64,000 nucleotides of DNA from Deltaproteobacteria bacterium (lineage in GTDB: Bacteria > Desulfobacterota > Desulfuromonadia > Geobacterales > Geobacteraceae): positions 62,001-126,000 of the forward strand of contig SBEG01000008.1 in assembly GCA_009668975.1 (NCBI GenBank). The letters are read 5' to 3'. The translations under genes were made by a program, and so were the position numbers. The first letter of the stretch is position 1. Each line of letters begins with the position of its first letter. The notes under the pieces were generated by a model. The model made no database searches and had not been told where the DNA came from. It saw nothing but the letters and a program-made list of their open reading frames with translations. Shown here one piece after another: positions 54,668 to 64,000 of the stretch.

Positions 54668-56872
54668 GTGACGGCACCACTGCAGGTGGCATTCATCTGG
54701 CATATGCATCAACCGGACTACAAGGACCCGCTGACCGGACACTACCTGCTGCCGTGGACATACCTCCATGCCGTGAAGGATTACTTCGACATGGCGGCAC
54801 TTGTGGATGAAACCGAAGGGGCCCGGGCGGTTTTCAACCTGGTACCCTCGCTCCTTGAGCAGCTGAGGGACTATGCCGAAGGAACGGCTGTCGACCCGTT
54901 CCTGACCCATGGCCGCCTTGACCCGGACGAAATGACCCTGGAAAACCGGCGCTTCATTCTGGACAACTTTTTTTCCGCAAACCGGGAGAGAATGATCGAG
55001 CCGCATTCCCGCTATCTTGAGCTTCTCTATCTTTTCGGCAATGGCTCAAGAAACGGTAAGTCCGATCGACTGCGAAGCCTCGGCTCCCAGGAAATTCTCG
55101 ACCTGCAGGTCTGGTTTTTCCTCTCCTGGACAGGGGAAATGGCCCGCCGTCGCTGGCCCGAACTGCAGGAACTGATCAGGAAAGGCAGAAATTTCAGCGC
55201 GCACGATAAAGAGCGCCTGTTCGGCATCCAGCAAGAGATCATTCGCGCCATCATTCCCCTCTACGGAAAGCTTCATCGGGAAGGGAAAGCGGAACTGACT
55301 GTTTCACCCTACTACCACCCGATTCTCCCCCTCCTCTGTGATAGCGGGATTGCCCGGAAGGCCATGCCGAAGGTGAATCTCCCCCAAACCCGCTTCCGCC
55401 ATCCGGAAGACGCCCGGGCCCAGGTGGCCATGGGCATTGAATATTTTACCCGTATCTTCGGTTTCGCTCCGAAGGGCATGTGGCCTTCCGAAGGATCAAT
55501 CAGCGACGAAGCTTTGACGATCATGGCAGAACTCGGCATCAGCTGGGCCGCAAGCGACGAAGGGGTCCTTGCCGCAACCCTGGCCGAAGGTCTCGGTGAG
55601 CGGAAACAAAATCTCTACCGCCCCTATACCTTCTCCCGCAACGGCAACGATCTGGCCCTGCTCTTTCGCGACCATCGTCTTTCCGACCGGATCGGCTTTG
55701 CCTATTCCCGCTGGGAGCAGGAACGCGCCGCGGAAGACTTCGTGGCACGACTCGAGGAAGTTCGCAAATCCAGCGTCGGCCGTGACGCTCTCGTCACCAT
55801 CATCCTCGATGGAGAAAATGCCTGGGAGTACTACCCGGAAAACGGCTATCATTTCCTCTCGGCCCTCTATCGGAAGATTGTCGAGCGACCCGGTCTCCGG
55901 CTCACGACCCCCTCTGAGGCTTTGGAGCGGTTTTCGGACCGGCAGCTACTGGACCACATCCATCCGGGCTCCTGGATCAACGCGAATTACGGCATCTGGA
56001 TCGGACATCCCGAAGAAAACAGCGCCTGGGAGCAGCTTGAACAGGCACGACGGACAGCCGTCCTCAGCAACCCGGAGGTGGCGGCCCTCATGAGCGGGGC
56101 AGTGCTTCCCTCCGCTGATCCCACGGGAGAAGCAAAGGCTTCGCAGGTTTGCCGCCGCCTCTTCGCCGCGGAAGGAAGCGATTGGTTCTGGTGGTATGGT
56201 GATGATCATTTCTCACCCCACAGCAACTATTTTGACAACCTGTTCCGCAACAACCTGATGCAGGTTTACCGCCTGTTGGAACTGCCGGTACCACGGAACC
56301 TGTTCGAGCCGATCAAAAAGGTTACCCCGGCGGGACTGGTCCGGCTGCCGACAACACTGATTACTCCGGCCATCAACGGGCTGGTGGACGGCTATTTCGA
56401 ATGGCTGGGAGCCGGACTGTACGACCTGAGCAGGCAGTCATCGGCAATGCATGAAGCGGAAAGCCTGCTGCTGTGCTTTTTCTACGGCTATGACAGAAAC
56501 TTTTTCTATATCCGGGCCGACGGCGCCTCGCCGCTGGAAAAATTGCTGAAGCCGGGGGACATGCTGCACCTGCATCTCCACCTGGAAAGGGAATTTCTGC
56601 TCGTTATGGACACGAAAAAGACCGAAGGAAAGCTGCTGGTTAAAGCGGAGAATGGCTGGACGGAAACCGGAGAGCTCTGCCAGTGGCGAATTGCCCGGGT
56701 CTGTGAAGCACGTCTTCCCCTCAGCGCCCTCAGCCCGGCAAAGAAAAGCAGCGTATTTGCTTATCTCACCCTCACCAGGGAGCAGGAAGAAATCGGCCGT
56801 TGGCCCACCCAGACCCCGCTGGCTCTCAGCTATGCGGGTCCGGAACTCGAACTGGAAAACTGGCTGGTATAG
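54668..56872 (+). CDS. GH57-family glycoside hydrolase
   Basis: 734 residues from GTG 54668, directly adjoining the upstream stop. The GH57 barrel starts VAFIWHMHQPDY (first conserved motif), has KGMWPSEGSISDEAL with the nucleophile Glu, and DGENAWEYYPENG with the second acid; WYGDDHFSP lies toward the end. The C-terminus is a beta-rich domain of about 200 residues. GH57 members cleave or transfer alpha-glucans, fitting glycogen turnover. Co-transcribed with the genes on both sides. Confidence 0.93.
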   Translation: MTAPLQVAFIWHMHQPDYKDPLTGHYLLPWTYLHAVKDYFDMAALVDETEGARAVFNLVPSLLEQLRDYAEGTAVDPFLTHGRLDPDEMTLENRRFILDNFFSANRERMIEPHSRYLELLYLFGNGSRNGKSDRLRSLGSQEILDLQVWFFLSWTGEMARRRWPELQELIRKGRNFSAHDKERLFGIQQEIIRAIIPLYGKLHREGKAELTVSPYYHPILPLLCDSGIARKAMPKVNLPQTRFRHPEDARAQVAMGIEYFTRIFGFAPKGMWPSEGSISDEALTIMAELGISWAASDEGVLAATLAEGLGERKQNLYRPYTFSRNGNDLALLFRDHRLSDRIGFAYSRWEQERAAEDFVARLEEVRKSSVGRDALVTIILDGENAWEYYPENGYHFLSALYRKIVERPGLRLTTPSEALERFSDRQLLDHIHPGSWINANYGIWIGHPEENSAWEQLEQARRTAVLSNPEVAALMSGAVLPSADPTGEAKASQVCRRLFAAEGSDWFWWYGDDHFSPHSNYFDNLFRNNLMQVYRLLELPVPRNLFEPIKKVTPAGLVRLPTTLITPAINGLVDGYFEWLGAGLYDLSRQSSAMHEAESLLLCFFYGYDRNFFYIRADGASPLEKLLKPGDMLHLHLHLEREFLLVMDTKKTEGKLLVKAENGWTETGELCQWRIARVCEARLPLSALSPAKKSSVFAYLTLTREQEEIGRWPTQTPLALSYAGPELELENWLV

Positions 56873-56902
56873 CTGTGTGGCACCAGGAAACCGGGAGGAT
56901 AC

Positions 56903-57940
56903 ATGTCAGAACTTCGTTGGGACCCGATTAAGCGACATTGGGTGATCATTGCCGCAGACCGTGGGAGGCGCCCGAGTGACTTCTTCACGGCGGAGCCGCC
57001 AACTCCCATGACCAGTTGCCCTTTCTGCTACGGTAACGAAGACAAGTCTCCCCACGAGATCTTTGCCATCCGCCCATCCGGGCCGCCCAATGCACCCAAC
57101 TGGAAAGTCAGGGTCATCCCGAACAAGTATCCGGTCCTGCGTGTGGAAGGAGAAGTGAAGAGCCGGGCATACGGACCCTATGATGCGATGAACGGCATTG
57201 GCGCCCACGAGATCATCATTGAAACTCCGGAGCATGCCAAAGGGATGGCGGATCTAACCGTGCCCGAAATCAGTGATGTCCTGAAAGCGTACCGGTCACG
57301 CATCCTCGATCTCCGCAAGGACCTGCGGCTCCGCTACCTGGTTCTTTTCAAAAACCACGGCATCCGGGCCGGCGCCACCCTCAGCCATTCCCACAGTCAG
57401 ATTATTGCGGTGCCGCTCGTCCCCCCGGTTACCGTAACCGAACTCGGGGTATGCAGGGAGTTTTTCCAGCTGAAAGACCGCTGCCTCTTCTGTGACATCC
57501 TCGACTTCGAACTTCAGACCGGCGACAGGATCGTCAGGGAATTTCCGGAATTCGTTCTCTTTGCCCCCTACGCATCATGCCTTCCCTTCGAACTCCGGTT
57601 GTTGCCGAAGAAGCATTGCCACGACTTTGCGCTCCTGAACGATGCCGAACTGGAAGGTTTGGCGCGAGCCATGAAAGATATGCTCCTCAGGCTGAAAGAG
57701 GTCTTGAAGGATCCATCCTATAATTTTATCCTCCACACCTCTCCGTCACAGCAGCCTCGCCCCGGCAGACCTGACTTCTGGACCTCGATCGAATATGACT
57801 ATCACTGGCATATCGAGTTGGTGCCGCGGATAACCCCTATTGCCGGATTTGAATGGGGCTCCGGTTTCCATATCAATCCTACTCCACCCGAAGAAGCCGC
57901 GGCGTTCCTCCGGGATGCACTGATCCCGGAGCCAGTCTGA
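56903..57940 (+). CDS. galT: galactose-1-phosphate uridylyltransferase-type protein
   Basis: 345 residues. HIT-like fold; the nucleotidyl-His motif is HSHSQ in GATLSHSHSQIIAVP. N-terminal WDPIKRHWVIIA and CPFC zinc-type pair (CPFCYGNEDKS), and CLFCDIL later. In a glycogen cluster this type may act on glucose-1-phosphate/ADP-glucose rather than galactose; substrate is unproven. Confidence 0.92.
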   Translation: MSELRWDPIKRHWVIIAADRGRRPSDFFTAEPPTPMTSCPFCYGNEDKSPHEIFAIRPSGPPNAPNWKVRVIPNKYPVLRVEGEVKSRAYGPYDAMNGIGAHEIIIETPEHAKGMADLTVPEISDVLKAYRSRILDLRKDLRLRYLVLFKNHGIRAGATLSHSHSQIIAVPLVPPVTVTELGVCREFFQLKDRCLFCDILDFELQTGDRIVREFPEFVLFAPYASCLPFELRLLPKKHCHDFALLNDAELEGLARAMKDMLLRLKEVLKDPSYNFILHTSPSQQPRPGRPDFWTSIEYDYHWHIELVPRITPIAGFEWGSGFHINPTPPEEAAAFLRDALIPEPV

Positions 57941-58139
57941 AGCCTTGGGAAAAACCGCTCATCTTGCTTGACGAAAGTGAGCCCGGCAACGGCTTGCGTG
58001 ATACTCCCGGTCGCTGCGTCCGCCGTGATTCAGAAACAAGGCTGCTTTTGACAAACCGCCGGTATTTGGACTATAAAGATTCTTTAGTGGAATTCCTCTC
58101 CCGACTTCATTGTTATTACTATCAAGCAAAGGAATTGTA

Positions 58140-59594
58140 ATGAAAATTCTATTCGTCTCCTCCGAGGTATCACCCTTTGCCAAGACCGGCGGCCTTGCCG
58201 ATGTGGCTGGGGCACTGCCGAAAGCTCTAAAAAAAAGCGGCCACGATGTGCGAATCATCATGCCCTTTTACCACTGCGTGGAAACAGGCGGTTTTACTAT
58301 CAAAAAAGCCCGCAAGAGTTTCGAGGTTCCCGTTGACGGGATCATGCGGAAAGGGTTGTTGCGCCAATCTTCGCTGGATGACATCCCGGTCTACCTGGTG
58401 GAGAATAAGGAATATTTTCAGCGTGACGCCCTCTATGGCACACCTGCGGGAGACTATCCGGACAATAGCGAGCGATTCGGTTTTTTCTGTCAGGGTGTCG
58501 TGGATCTTCTGAAAAGGCTCGACTTCCGCCCCGATATCATCCACTGCCATGACTGGCAAACCGCCCTCATCCCTTATATGATCAGACACGAACACAAGCA
58601 TGACCCTTTTTTCGCCAGGACCGCGCTGGTCTACACCATTCATAACCTGGCCTATCAGGGACTCTTCGCGCGGGAAGCGCTCAGCTCCTTTGGCTTGGAT
58701 GATACCCATTTTACCGTTGACCGGCTCGAGTACTACGGCAAGATCAATCTTATGAAGGGAGGGATTCTCGCGGCTGATGTGGTCAACACCGTTTCCAATG
58801 CCTACTGCCGCGAAATCCGGACGGAAGAACTGGGGTGCGGATTGCAGGGTGTTCTACAGGAGCGGGCTCACGATCTCTACGGTATCCTCAACGGCATCGA
58901 TTACCAGGATTGGAACCCGGCCACAGACCCTCTTATCTTCAAAAACTATACGTCATCAACCCTTTCCGGCAAGGCAGCCAACAAGAAGAATCTGCAGAAG
59001 GCGCTCGGACTGGAACAGAATCCCTCGCTTCCGCTCCTCGGCATGATCACCAGGCTCGCCGCGCAAAAAGGCCTCGATCTGCTCGAAGCCCTTCTGCCGA
59101 AGCTCCAGAAAGAAAACCTGCAGCTGGTGCTCCTCGGAACCGGCGACGAAAAATATATGCAGATCTTTTCCGCCCTGCGGGAAAAACCCTCGGACGCTCT
59201 CTCCATCAACCTGACCTTCGACCTGGCGTTGTCCCATAAAATTTATGCGGCAAGCGACATGTTCCTCATGCCGTCGCTCTATGAACCATGCGGCCTTGGA
59301 CAACTCATTTCCTTCCGCTACGGAGCCGTGCCGGTGGTCAGGAAAACCGGCGGACTGGCCGACACGGTGTTCGACCCCAAGGACGGGGTCCGCGAAGCGA
59401 ATGGTTTCACCTTTGATGAGTACTCACCCGAGGCCTTCTGGGCTGCCATCAGCCGTGCGCTGGAAACGTACCAAAACCGGAAAAAATGGGACAAGATGGT
59501 GAGAACCGGTATGAACTCGGATTTTTCCTGGGATCATTCCGCAAGGGAGTACGAAGTACTCTATGAGAAAGCCCTTACTAAAATTCAGGTGTGA
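58140..59594 (+). CDS. glgA: glycogen synthase (ADP-glucose type)
   Basis: 484 residues from ATG 58140 (AAAGGA upstream). GT5 family: N-terminal SSEVSPFAKTGGLADVAGAL with the KTGGL nucleotide-sugar site, HCHDWQTAL, GILNGID, and the C-terminal PSLYEPCGLGQLISFRYG donor-site motif. It extends alpha-1,4-glucan chains. A 200-bp gap separates it from galT. Confidence 0.96.
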   Translation: MKILFVSSEVSPFAKTGGLADVAGALPKALKKSGHDVRIIMPFYHCVETGGFTIKKARKSFEVPVDGIMRKGLLRQSSLDDIPVYLVENKEYFQRDALYGTPAGDYPDNSERFGFFCQGVVDLLKRLDFRPDIIHCHDWQTALIPYMIRHEHKHDPFFARTALVYTIHNLAYQGLFAREALSSFGLDDTHFTVDRLEYYGKINLMKGGILAADVVNTVSNAYCREIRTEELGCGLQGVLQERAHDLYGILNGIDYQDWNPATDPLIFKNYTSSTLSGKAANKKNLQKALGLEQNPSLPLLGMITRLAAQKGLDLLEALLPKLQKENLQLVLLGTGDEKYMQIFSALREKPSDALSINLTFDLALSHKIYAASDMFLMPSLYEPCGLGQLISFRYGAVPVVRKTGGLADTVFDPKDGVREANGFTFDEYSPEAFWAAISRALETYQNRKKWDKMVRTGMNSDFSWDHSAREYEVLYEKALTKIQV

Positions 59595-59601
59595 GGTGGG
59601 A

Positions 59602-59763
59602 ATGACGACTGAACCGGATGAATTTGAACAACTTGCCAGAGAGATCCGGAGCCTTATCAAGGAAAACAAACGATTTCTGGAAAGGGTTCGTGAAGAGGAC
59701 TTCGAACCGGAAGAAGGCGAAGATGACTGCGAGGACTCGCCGGAGGACTTCGAAGAGCTGTAA
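59602..59763 (+). CDS. 53-residue acidic small protein
   Basis: From ATG 59602 with GAGGTGGG upstream, 7 bp past glgA. Starts MTTEPDEFEQLAREIRSLIK (helical) and ends in a very acidic tail rich in Glu and Asp. No known motif. Its position suggests a role with glycogen synthase or simply co-transcription. Confidence 0.65.
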   Translation: MTTEPDEFEQLAREIRSLIKENKRFLERVREEDFEPEEGEDDCEDSPEDFEEL

Positions 59764-59765
59764 TA

Positions 59766-59884
59766 CCAATTCCAGATCAAGGATGATCTCAAGGCGGCGA
59801 GGATTGAGGCTGCGAGGCGTACTGAAGAGTACGTTGAGCAGTCGAAGACGAGCCAACGCAGAGAGGGCCTTGATCTGGAATTGG
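59766..59884 (-). repeat. palindromic dispersed element, copy 1
   Basis: 119 bp with 17-bp inverted ends (CCAATTCCAGATCAAGG). The reverse complement matches copy 2 at 63045-63149 over nearly its full length. Confidence 0.9.
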
Positions 59885-59966
59885 AATAATTCCGTAGAAG
59901 AAAGGCCCGCGAATCCGATTATTCGAGGGCCTTTTGCGTAGCAGCCGGCAAGAATCCACGGCATCT

Positions 59967-60590
59967 TCAGAGCTTCAGCAAGGTGATGAAATCCGTAACG
60001 AGCAAATAGGTAAGTCCCCACAACACCGGTTCTCCGGGATGGGAAAGAGTTATGCCCGGGCGAATCATCGCCTGACCGGCAAAGCGGACACTTTTCTCAC
60101 CCCGTCGCGAAGGGTCGGTCAGATCCGCAAGTGGCACCCAGAAGGCATCCTGGACTTCCTCCTGAAACAGGCGCAAAGGACCGGACTCTTCCAGCAGATA
60201 GATAAAACAGGAAACGAGAATCGGGAGATGCGCTCCAGTTCTATCGGATAACCGGCCGAGAAAACGAGCTTTACTCAGATCAATCCCCACCTCTTCCCAG
60301 GTTTCACGTTCCGCGGCGGTACGAAGATCCCGGTCGCCATTTTCCATCTTGCCGCCCGGAAAGCTGATATTTCCGGACCAGGGATCCTTTTCGTTCTCTG
60401 CCCGTTGCATGAAAAGCACTTGGAGACCGGAGGCGTTTTCTCTGATGATGAGGGCCACCGCGGCATGGATGATACCCTGTACGGGCAGGTTGATCTGTTC
60501 GGGCAGGTGCCCGGCTAATGACTGTTCCAGGTGTTCGCGTGTTATCATGACATTTCCCATATTTATAAGTCCGACAGGATCCCTGGCCAT
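59967..60590 (-). CDS. NUDIX hydrolase (CoA-pyrophosphatase-like)
   Basis: 207 residues from ATG 60590 (GGAGAGG upstream). Nudix box in FPGGKMENGDRDLRTAAERE then TWEEVGI; the first Glu of the canonical box is Asp here. Upstream VALIIRENASGLQVLFMQRA and the SGNISFPGG start resemble NUDT7/CoA diphosphatase types. It would split nucleoside-diphosphate-linked substrates. Confidence 0.9.
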   Translation of the reverse strand: MARDPVGLINMGNVMITREHLEQSLAGHLPEQINLPVQGIIHAAVALIIRENASGLQVLFMQRAENEKDPWSGNISFPGGKMENGDRDLRTAAERETWEEVGIDLSKARFLGRLSDRTGAHLPILVSCFIYLLEESGPLRLFQEEVQDAFWVPLADLTDPSRRGEKSVRFAGQAMIRPGITLSHPGEPVLWGLTYLLVTDFITLLKL

Positions 60591-60751
60591 AGTAGCCTCT
60601 CCCTGCGCGATTGACAACCGGCAAAGTACGCGGGCACCCGCAAGCCTCGCAGGTGCCGGGAAACCCTTTGACATCGCGGGTTCTTTCCGTTAGGTTGAGC
60701 CGACATCATATCCGTGAAAGCAGAACCAACTTACCAGAATCCGGAGGTTTC

Positions 60752-62053
60752 ATGATCCGTTGCAGCAAAAAGACCTTGGCAAACGGCCTGCGTATCCTGG
60801 CGGTCCAGCTGCCTCATCTCCACAGTGCGGAAATTGCCATCTACCTGAAAGTGGGTAGCCGCAACGATCCTCCGGGAAAAGAAGGTCTTTCTCACTTTCT
60901 CGAACACATGTTGTTCCGCGGAACGGCAGACTACGCAACAACCCTCGAGTTGGAAACAGCATTCGAGGTTCTGGGCGGAAGCGTCAATGCCGCAACCGAT
61001 GCCGATTCAACCTGCTTTTACACCCGCATTCATCCACGCCATGCGGTCGAAGGACTCGCTATTTTCGCCTCCATGCTTTTGCGGCCGAGCCTCTCCGGAA
61101 TCGAAATCGAAAAAAGGATCATCACCGAGGAGGCGCTCGAGGACACCAACGAAAACGGCGAGGACATCAATACCGACAACCTTGCCAGCAAGCTCCTCTG
61201 GCCGGACCACCCCTTGGGAATGCCCACGGTCGGGACGCTCAAGAGTATCGCAGAATTTACCGATCAGGACCTGGCCGAGCACCTGCACAGCTACTATGTT
61301 CCCACGAATGCCGTGATAACTGTTACCGGTGATATCGATCCGGACGAACTGTTCGGCGCCGCCGAGCGCTGCTTCAGTTCCTGGCAAGGCCCTCCGCCTC
61401 CGGCCATCAGCCCGGCCCCAAGCGTCCAGAACGGGCCTCGCTCGCTGTTTGTGAAGGACATGGACAGCCAGACCGCCCTGCAGTTCGCCTTCAGGAGTTT
61501 CAGCCGCCCTGACCACCGCATCACCGCCTCCCGTTTGATCAGGAGAATCCTCTGCGCGGGAGGCAGCTCCCGGCTGCTCATGTCCCTCAGGGAAGGCCAC
61601 GGCATAGCATATTCAGTCAGTGCCGGAATTTCTGCCTACGACGAAACCGGCTGTTTCTCCATTGACCTGGCCACCGCACCGGAAAACCTGACCCTGGCGG
61701 TAGCCGAAGTCCTGAAAGAAACGCAGCGTCTTGCCGTTGAACCGATGGATGAAGAAGAACTGGAAAGGGTCAAACGCAACTATTTCTACGATCTGGAATA
61801 CTGCCGGGATTCTACCTACGAAATTGGCGTACGCTACGGCTGGGGCGAATTGATGGAGGTCTTTACCACCCTGGAGCAGGACCAGGAAGAAAGCGCCGCC
61901 GTCACCGTTGAGGAGATCAGAAATACGGCCTGCGAACTTTTTGCCCCGCACCATCTGAATCTGGTGGCGGTTGGCCCCGCAACAGCCGCGACCAAGCGGG
62001 AAATCGGCAAACTGTTGCAACGATATGAGCAGGAGTATCCCGGCCGGACATGA
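60752..62053 (+). CDS. M16-family zinc peptidase, cytoplasmic
   Basis: 433 residues from ATG 60752 (GGAGG upstream). HFLEH in GLSHFLEHMLFRGTADY is the zinc site. No signal peptide. The C-terminal half has VQNGPRSLFVKDMDSQTALQ and GSSRLLMSLREGHGIAYSV. It resembles the processing-peptidase-like proteins often found in single copy in deltaproteobacteria. Different from the exported pair at 24207-27118. Confidence 0.94.
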   Translation: MIRCSKKTLANGLRILAVQLPHLHSAEIAIYLKVGSRNDPPGKEGLSHFLEHMLFRGTADYATTLELETAFEVLGGSVNAATDADSTCFYTRIHPRHAVEGLAIFASMLLRPSLSGIEIEKRIITEEALEDTNENGEDINTDNLASKLLWPDHPLGMPTVGTLKSIAEFTDQDLAEHLHSYYVPTNAVITVTGDIDPDELFGAAERCFSSWQGPPPPAISPAPSVQNGPRSLFVKDMDSQTALQFAFRSFSRPDHRITASRLIRRILCAGGSSRLLMSLREGHGIAYSVSAGISAYDETGCFSIDLATAPENLTLAVAEVLKETQRLAVEPMDEEELERVKRNYFYDLEYCRDSTYEIGVRYGWGELMEVFTTLEQDQEESAAVTVEEIRNTACELFAPHHLNLVAVGPATAATKREIGKLLQRYEQEYPGRT

Positions 62054-62160
62054 CGCGTCCCGACACACAAAAAAGCAACAAACTGCAGTTCGATTCTGGC
62101 AAGCAGCAGATTTCACGGTACACTTGACATATTCCCCCTGAGAAAAATGGAGACACGCCC

Positions 62161-63042
62161 ATGCGCATCTTCCTTGCCGGGGCTACCGGTTTTGTCGGTG
62201 GCCATGTTCGCCGTACCCTCCTGGAAAATGGACACGAACTGCGGGTCCTGACCCACAAGAGGCTTGCCGGTCCGGAACCGGGAACCGAAACCGTGCCGGG
62301 TGACATAACCCGGACGGAAACACTTGCAGCGGCAATGCAGGACTGCGCTGCCGTTATCAACCTGGTGGGAATCATCCGGGAGTTTCCGGCACGCGGCATC
62401 ACCTTCGAAAAACTCCATGTGGGAGCAACAACAAACCTCCTGGCAGCCGCCCGGCAGGCCGGAATCAACCGGTTTCTCCAGATGTCGGCCTTAGGCGCCC
62501 GGCCGGACGCGGTCAGCCGCTACCATCAAACCAAGTACCGGGCAGAAGAAGCGGTCCGGACTTCGGGTCTTGACTGGACGATTTTTCGTCCTTCGGTAAT
62601 TTTCGGCCCCAAGGATGATTTCATCAATAAACTCGCCGGGATTATCAAAAGCTTGCCTGTGGTACCGGTGATCGGTGACGGGTTATACCGCCTGCAGCCG
62701 ATCAACGGCAACGATGTGGCCCGCTGCTTTGCCCTGGCCCTGGAAATGCCGGAAACGGTCGGCCAGACCTATGGGCTTTGCGGGCGAGACCGCATCACCT
62801 ATCAGGAACTCCTGGAGATTATCGCCAGGGCACTCGGCAAGAGGTCCGCACGAACCCTGAATGCCCCGGTACCTTTCATAAAGCTGGCAACTTCGCTCCT
62901 GCAGCGCTTTTCTTTTTTCCCCCTCACCCTGGACCAGATCACCATGCTGCTGGAAGAAAGCATCTGCGACGGTAGCTGGCGGGAAACCTTCCGATTCGAA
63001 CCGGTCGGCATTGAAGAAGGGATCCAGGTGTACTTGAAGTAA
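62161..63042 (+). CDS. NDUFA9-like NAD(P)-binding SDR protein
   Basis: 293 residues. Rossmann start MRIFLAGATGFVGGHV; YHQTKYRAEEAVRTSGLDW has the atypical SDR active-site Tyr/Lys region; FRPSVIFGPKDDF follows. It matches the complex I NDUFA9-type subfamily of extended/atypical SDRs. The true substrate is unknown. Confidence 0.9.
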   Translation: MRIFLAGATGFVGGHVRRTLLENGHELRVLTHKRLAGPEPGTETVPGDITRTETLAAAMQDCAAVINLVGIIREFPARGITFEKLHVGATTNLLAAARQAGINRFLQMSALGARPDAVSRYHQTKYRAEEAVRTSGLDWTIFRPSVIFGPKDDFINKLAGIIKSLPVVPVIGDGLYRLQPINGNDVARCFALALEMPETVGQTYGLCGRDRITYQELLEIIARALGKRSARTLNAPVPFIKLATSLLQRFSFFPLTLDQITMLLEESICDGSWRETFRFEPVGIEEGIQVYLK

Positions 63043-63044
63043 TT

Positions 63045-63149
63045 CCAATTCCAGATCAAGGCCCTCTCTGCGTTGGCTCGTCTTCGGCTGCTCAACGTAC
63101 TCTTCAGTACGCCTCGCCGACTTGAAATCATCCTTGAATTGAAATTGAT
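63045..63149 (+). repeat. palindromic dispersed element, copy 2
   Basis: Same element as copy 1, in opposite orientation, with about 14 bp missing near its right half and more changes at the right end (CCTTGAATTGAAATTG instead of the intact end). Confidence 0.88.
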
Positions 63150-63202
63150 TTAAGTCCCCCCCCGAAAAACTCCCAGCGGCGTCTTCAGGGATTCTGCCAT
63201 TA

Positions 63203-63829
63203 TCAGGCCAGGCCCGGCAGCAGCTTGACGATCCCTTTTGCGAAAAATTCAACGGCAATGGAAGCCAGGAGCAGTCCCATCAGCCGGCTGACAATGGAAA
63301 GGCCAAGGGGTCCGATCAACTTCCCGATCCGGTTTGCCATACGGAGCACTATCCAGATGACAAAAGAACCGAGGAAGACACAGAGGATGATCAACCAGAC
63401 GTGGAAGGTGCCGCCGGGAAGGTTTGCATAGATAATCACGGTTGAGATGGAACCGGGTCCTGCAAGAAGCGGAACCGAAAGCGGCACGACAGCGATACTG
63501 GCCAGATCCGGTGCGATTTCCGCGGCCTCAGCGGACCCTTTAGCGTCTTTGGCAAACATCATGGAAATTGCCATGAGCAGCAGCAGGATGCTCCCTCCCA
63601 CCTGGAAGGAGGCAATGCTGATGCCGAAAAGATGGAGGATCTTGTCTCCGATCAGGGCGGTCAGGGCAAGGACGCTCGCCACAGAGACACCAACGGTCCG
63701 GGCAATCTTTTTCCGTTCCTGCTCCGTTGATTTCCCGGTCAGGGCAAGAAACACCGGCAGCACACCAAAAGGATTCAGAATCGCTAGAATGGCGACAAAA
63801 ATCTTCACATACGCGGATGGTTCCAGCAT
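63203..63829 (-). CDS. MarC-family inner-membrane protein
   Basis: 208 residues from ATG 63829. Six membrane segments typical of MarC/SNARE-like family: AILAILNPFGVLPVFLAL start, ASFQVGGSILLLLMAISM, VPLSVPLLAGPGSI. Function of the family remains unclear. Confidence 0.93.
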   Translation of the reverse strand: MLEPSAYVKIFVAILAILNPFGVLPVFLALTGKSTEQERKKIARTVGVSVASVLALTALIGDKILHLFGISIASFQVGGSILLLLMAISMMFAKDAKGSAEAAEIAPDLASIAVVPLSVPLLAGPGSISTVIIYANLPGGTFHVWLIILCVFLGSFVIWIVLRMANRIGKLIGPLGLSIVSRLMGLLLASIAVEFFAKGIVKLLPGLA

Positions 63830-63916
63830 GAATGGTCTCTCTTTCACTAGGAGAATGAAACGGTTGATCCCGCAAAGGTAGTACTTCGGAAATTAAATAT
63901 CACAACCCCGATGTAG

Positions 63917-63936
63917 GGGCACGGCGCGCCGTGCCC
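63917..63936. repeat. 20-bp perfect palindrome
   Basis: GGGCACGGCGCGCCGTGCCC, preceded by GTAGGG as in the repeat at 45665. It lies upstream of the MarC gene and close to the window edge, where a related element may continue. Confidence 0.6.
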
Positions 63937-64000
63937 TGATGAGACGAGGCACGCCAAGCCCCTGGATAGAGGAGCCAGTCGGAAACCTGCCGGTTGGCTG

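Noticed and set aside
1..64000. tRNA, rRNA and CRISPR arrays
   Set aside because: Read through for T-loop sequences, conserved rRNA segments and regularly spaced repeats; none were convincing.

Overview
The window looks like a chromosomal segment of a Desulfuromonadales/Geobacteraceae-type deltaproteobacterium. The evidence is a PpcA-like triheme cytochrome, an ImcH-like heptaheme inner-membrane cytochrome, a periplasmic [NiFe] hydrogenase operon, a rubredoxin/ferredoxin pair, DUF116 and LUD proteins, a JAB-DinG fusion helicase and a glycogen cluster with a two-component pair. Base composition is moderately GC-rich, and most genes have clear AGGAG-type ribosome binding sites. No rRNA, tRNA or CRISPR array was recognised.

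Layout. 1-4.7 kb (minus): a large AsmA-like protein running off the left edge, an RluA-type pseudouridine synthase and a small secreted protein. 5.3-9.7 kb (plus): a PAS/GAF hybrid histidine kinase behind an AT-rich leader, then a REP-associated tyrosine transposase (RAYT) flanked by a nearly perfect 25-bp inverted repeat. 10.0-14.4 kb: an accessory patch with a secreted BPTI/Kunitz-domain protein translationally coupled to a radical SAM/SPASM enzyme, a 5'-truncated DUF1207 gene, a collagen-like lipoprotein and an outer-membrane barrel. 14.7-18 kb: amidohydrolase, LUD protein, ComF and triheme cytochrome. 18-23.5 kb (minus): JAB-DinG helicase, DUF116, fmt-def, rubredoxin-ferredoxin. 23.7-24.0 kb: two tandem look-alike structures that could be small RNAs with exposed CCUCC motifs. 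24.2-27.1 kb (minus): an M16 peptidase pair in which only one member has the zinc motif.

27.4-31.8 kb: a secreted protein, a lipoprotein-type MsrB, an aldo/keto reductase with ferredoxin tail, an aminotransferase, a possible 28-residue peptide and an SH3/WbuC pair. 32.4-39.6 kb (minus): hydrogenase small and large subunits, cytochrome b and maturation protease; ATP-type PEP carboxykinase; a class V aminotransferase. 39.9-45.6 kb: the heptaheme cytochrome, a TraB/GumN protein, a flavin reductase, TruC and CobD. 45.8-49.8 kb: UvrB, a PAS kinase, TatA and YhbY.

50.0-59.8 kb (plus): a closely packed glycogen/sugar-nucleotide cluster. It holds a GAF histidine kinase with a degenerate ATPase domain, a REC-only regulator, a nucleotidyltransferase fused to a degenerate phosphomannomutase domain, a GH57 glycosidase, GalT, GlgA and a 53-residue acidic protein. 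59.8-63.2 kb: NUDIX, M16 peptidase and NDUFA9-like genes bracketed by two inverted copies of a 105-119 bp palindromic element, followed by a MarC family gene.

The most interesting candidates are the Kunitz-radical SAM pair (9991-11542), the tandem small RNA candidates (23722-24001), the RAYT with its inverted repeats, and the two signalling or metabolic proteins that keep a fold while losing catalytic motifs. Coordinates of start codons are my choices from ribosome binding sites and family alignments by eye; no searches could be run.
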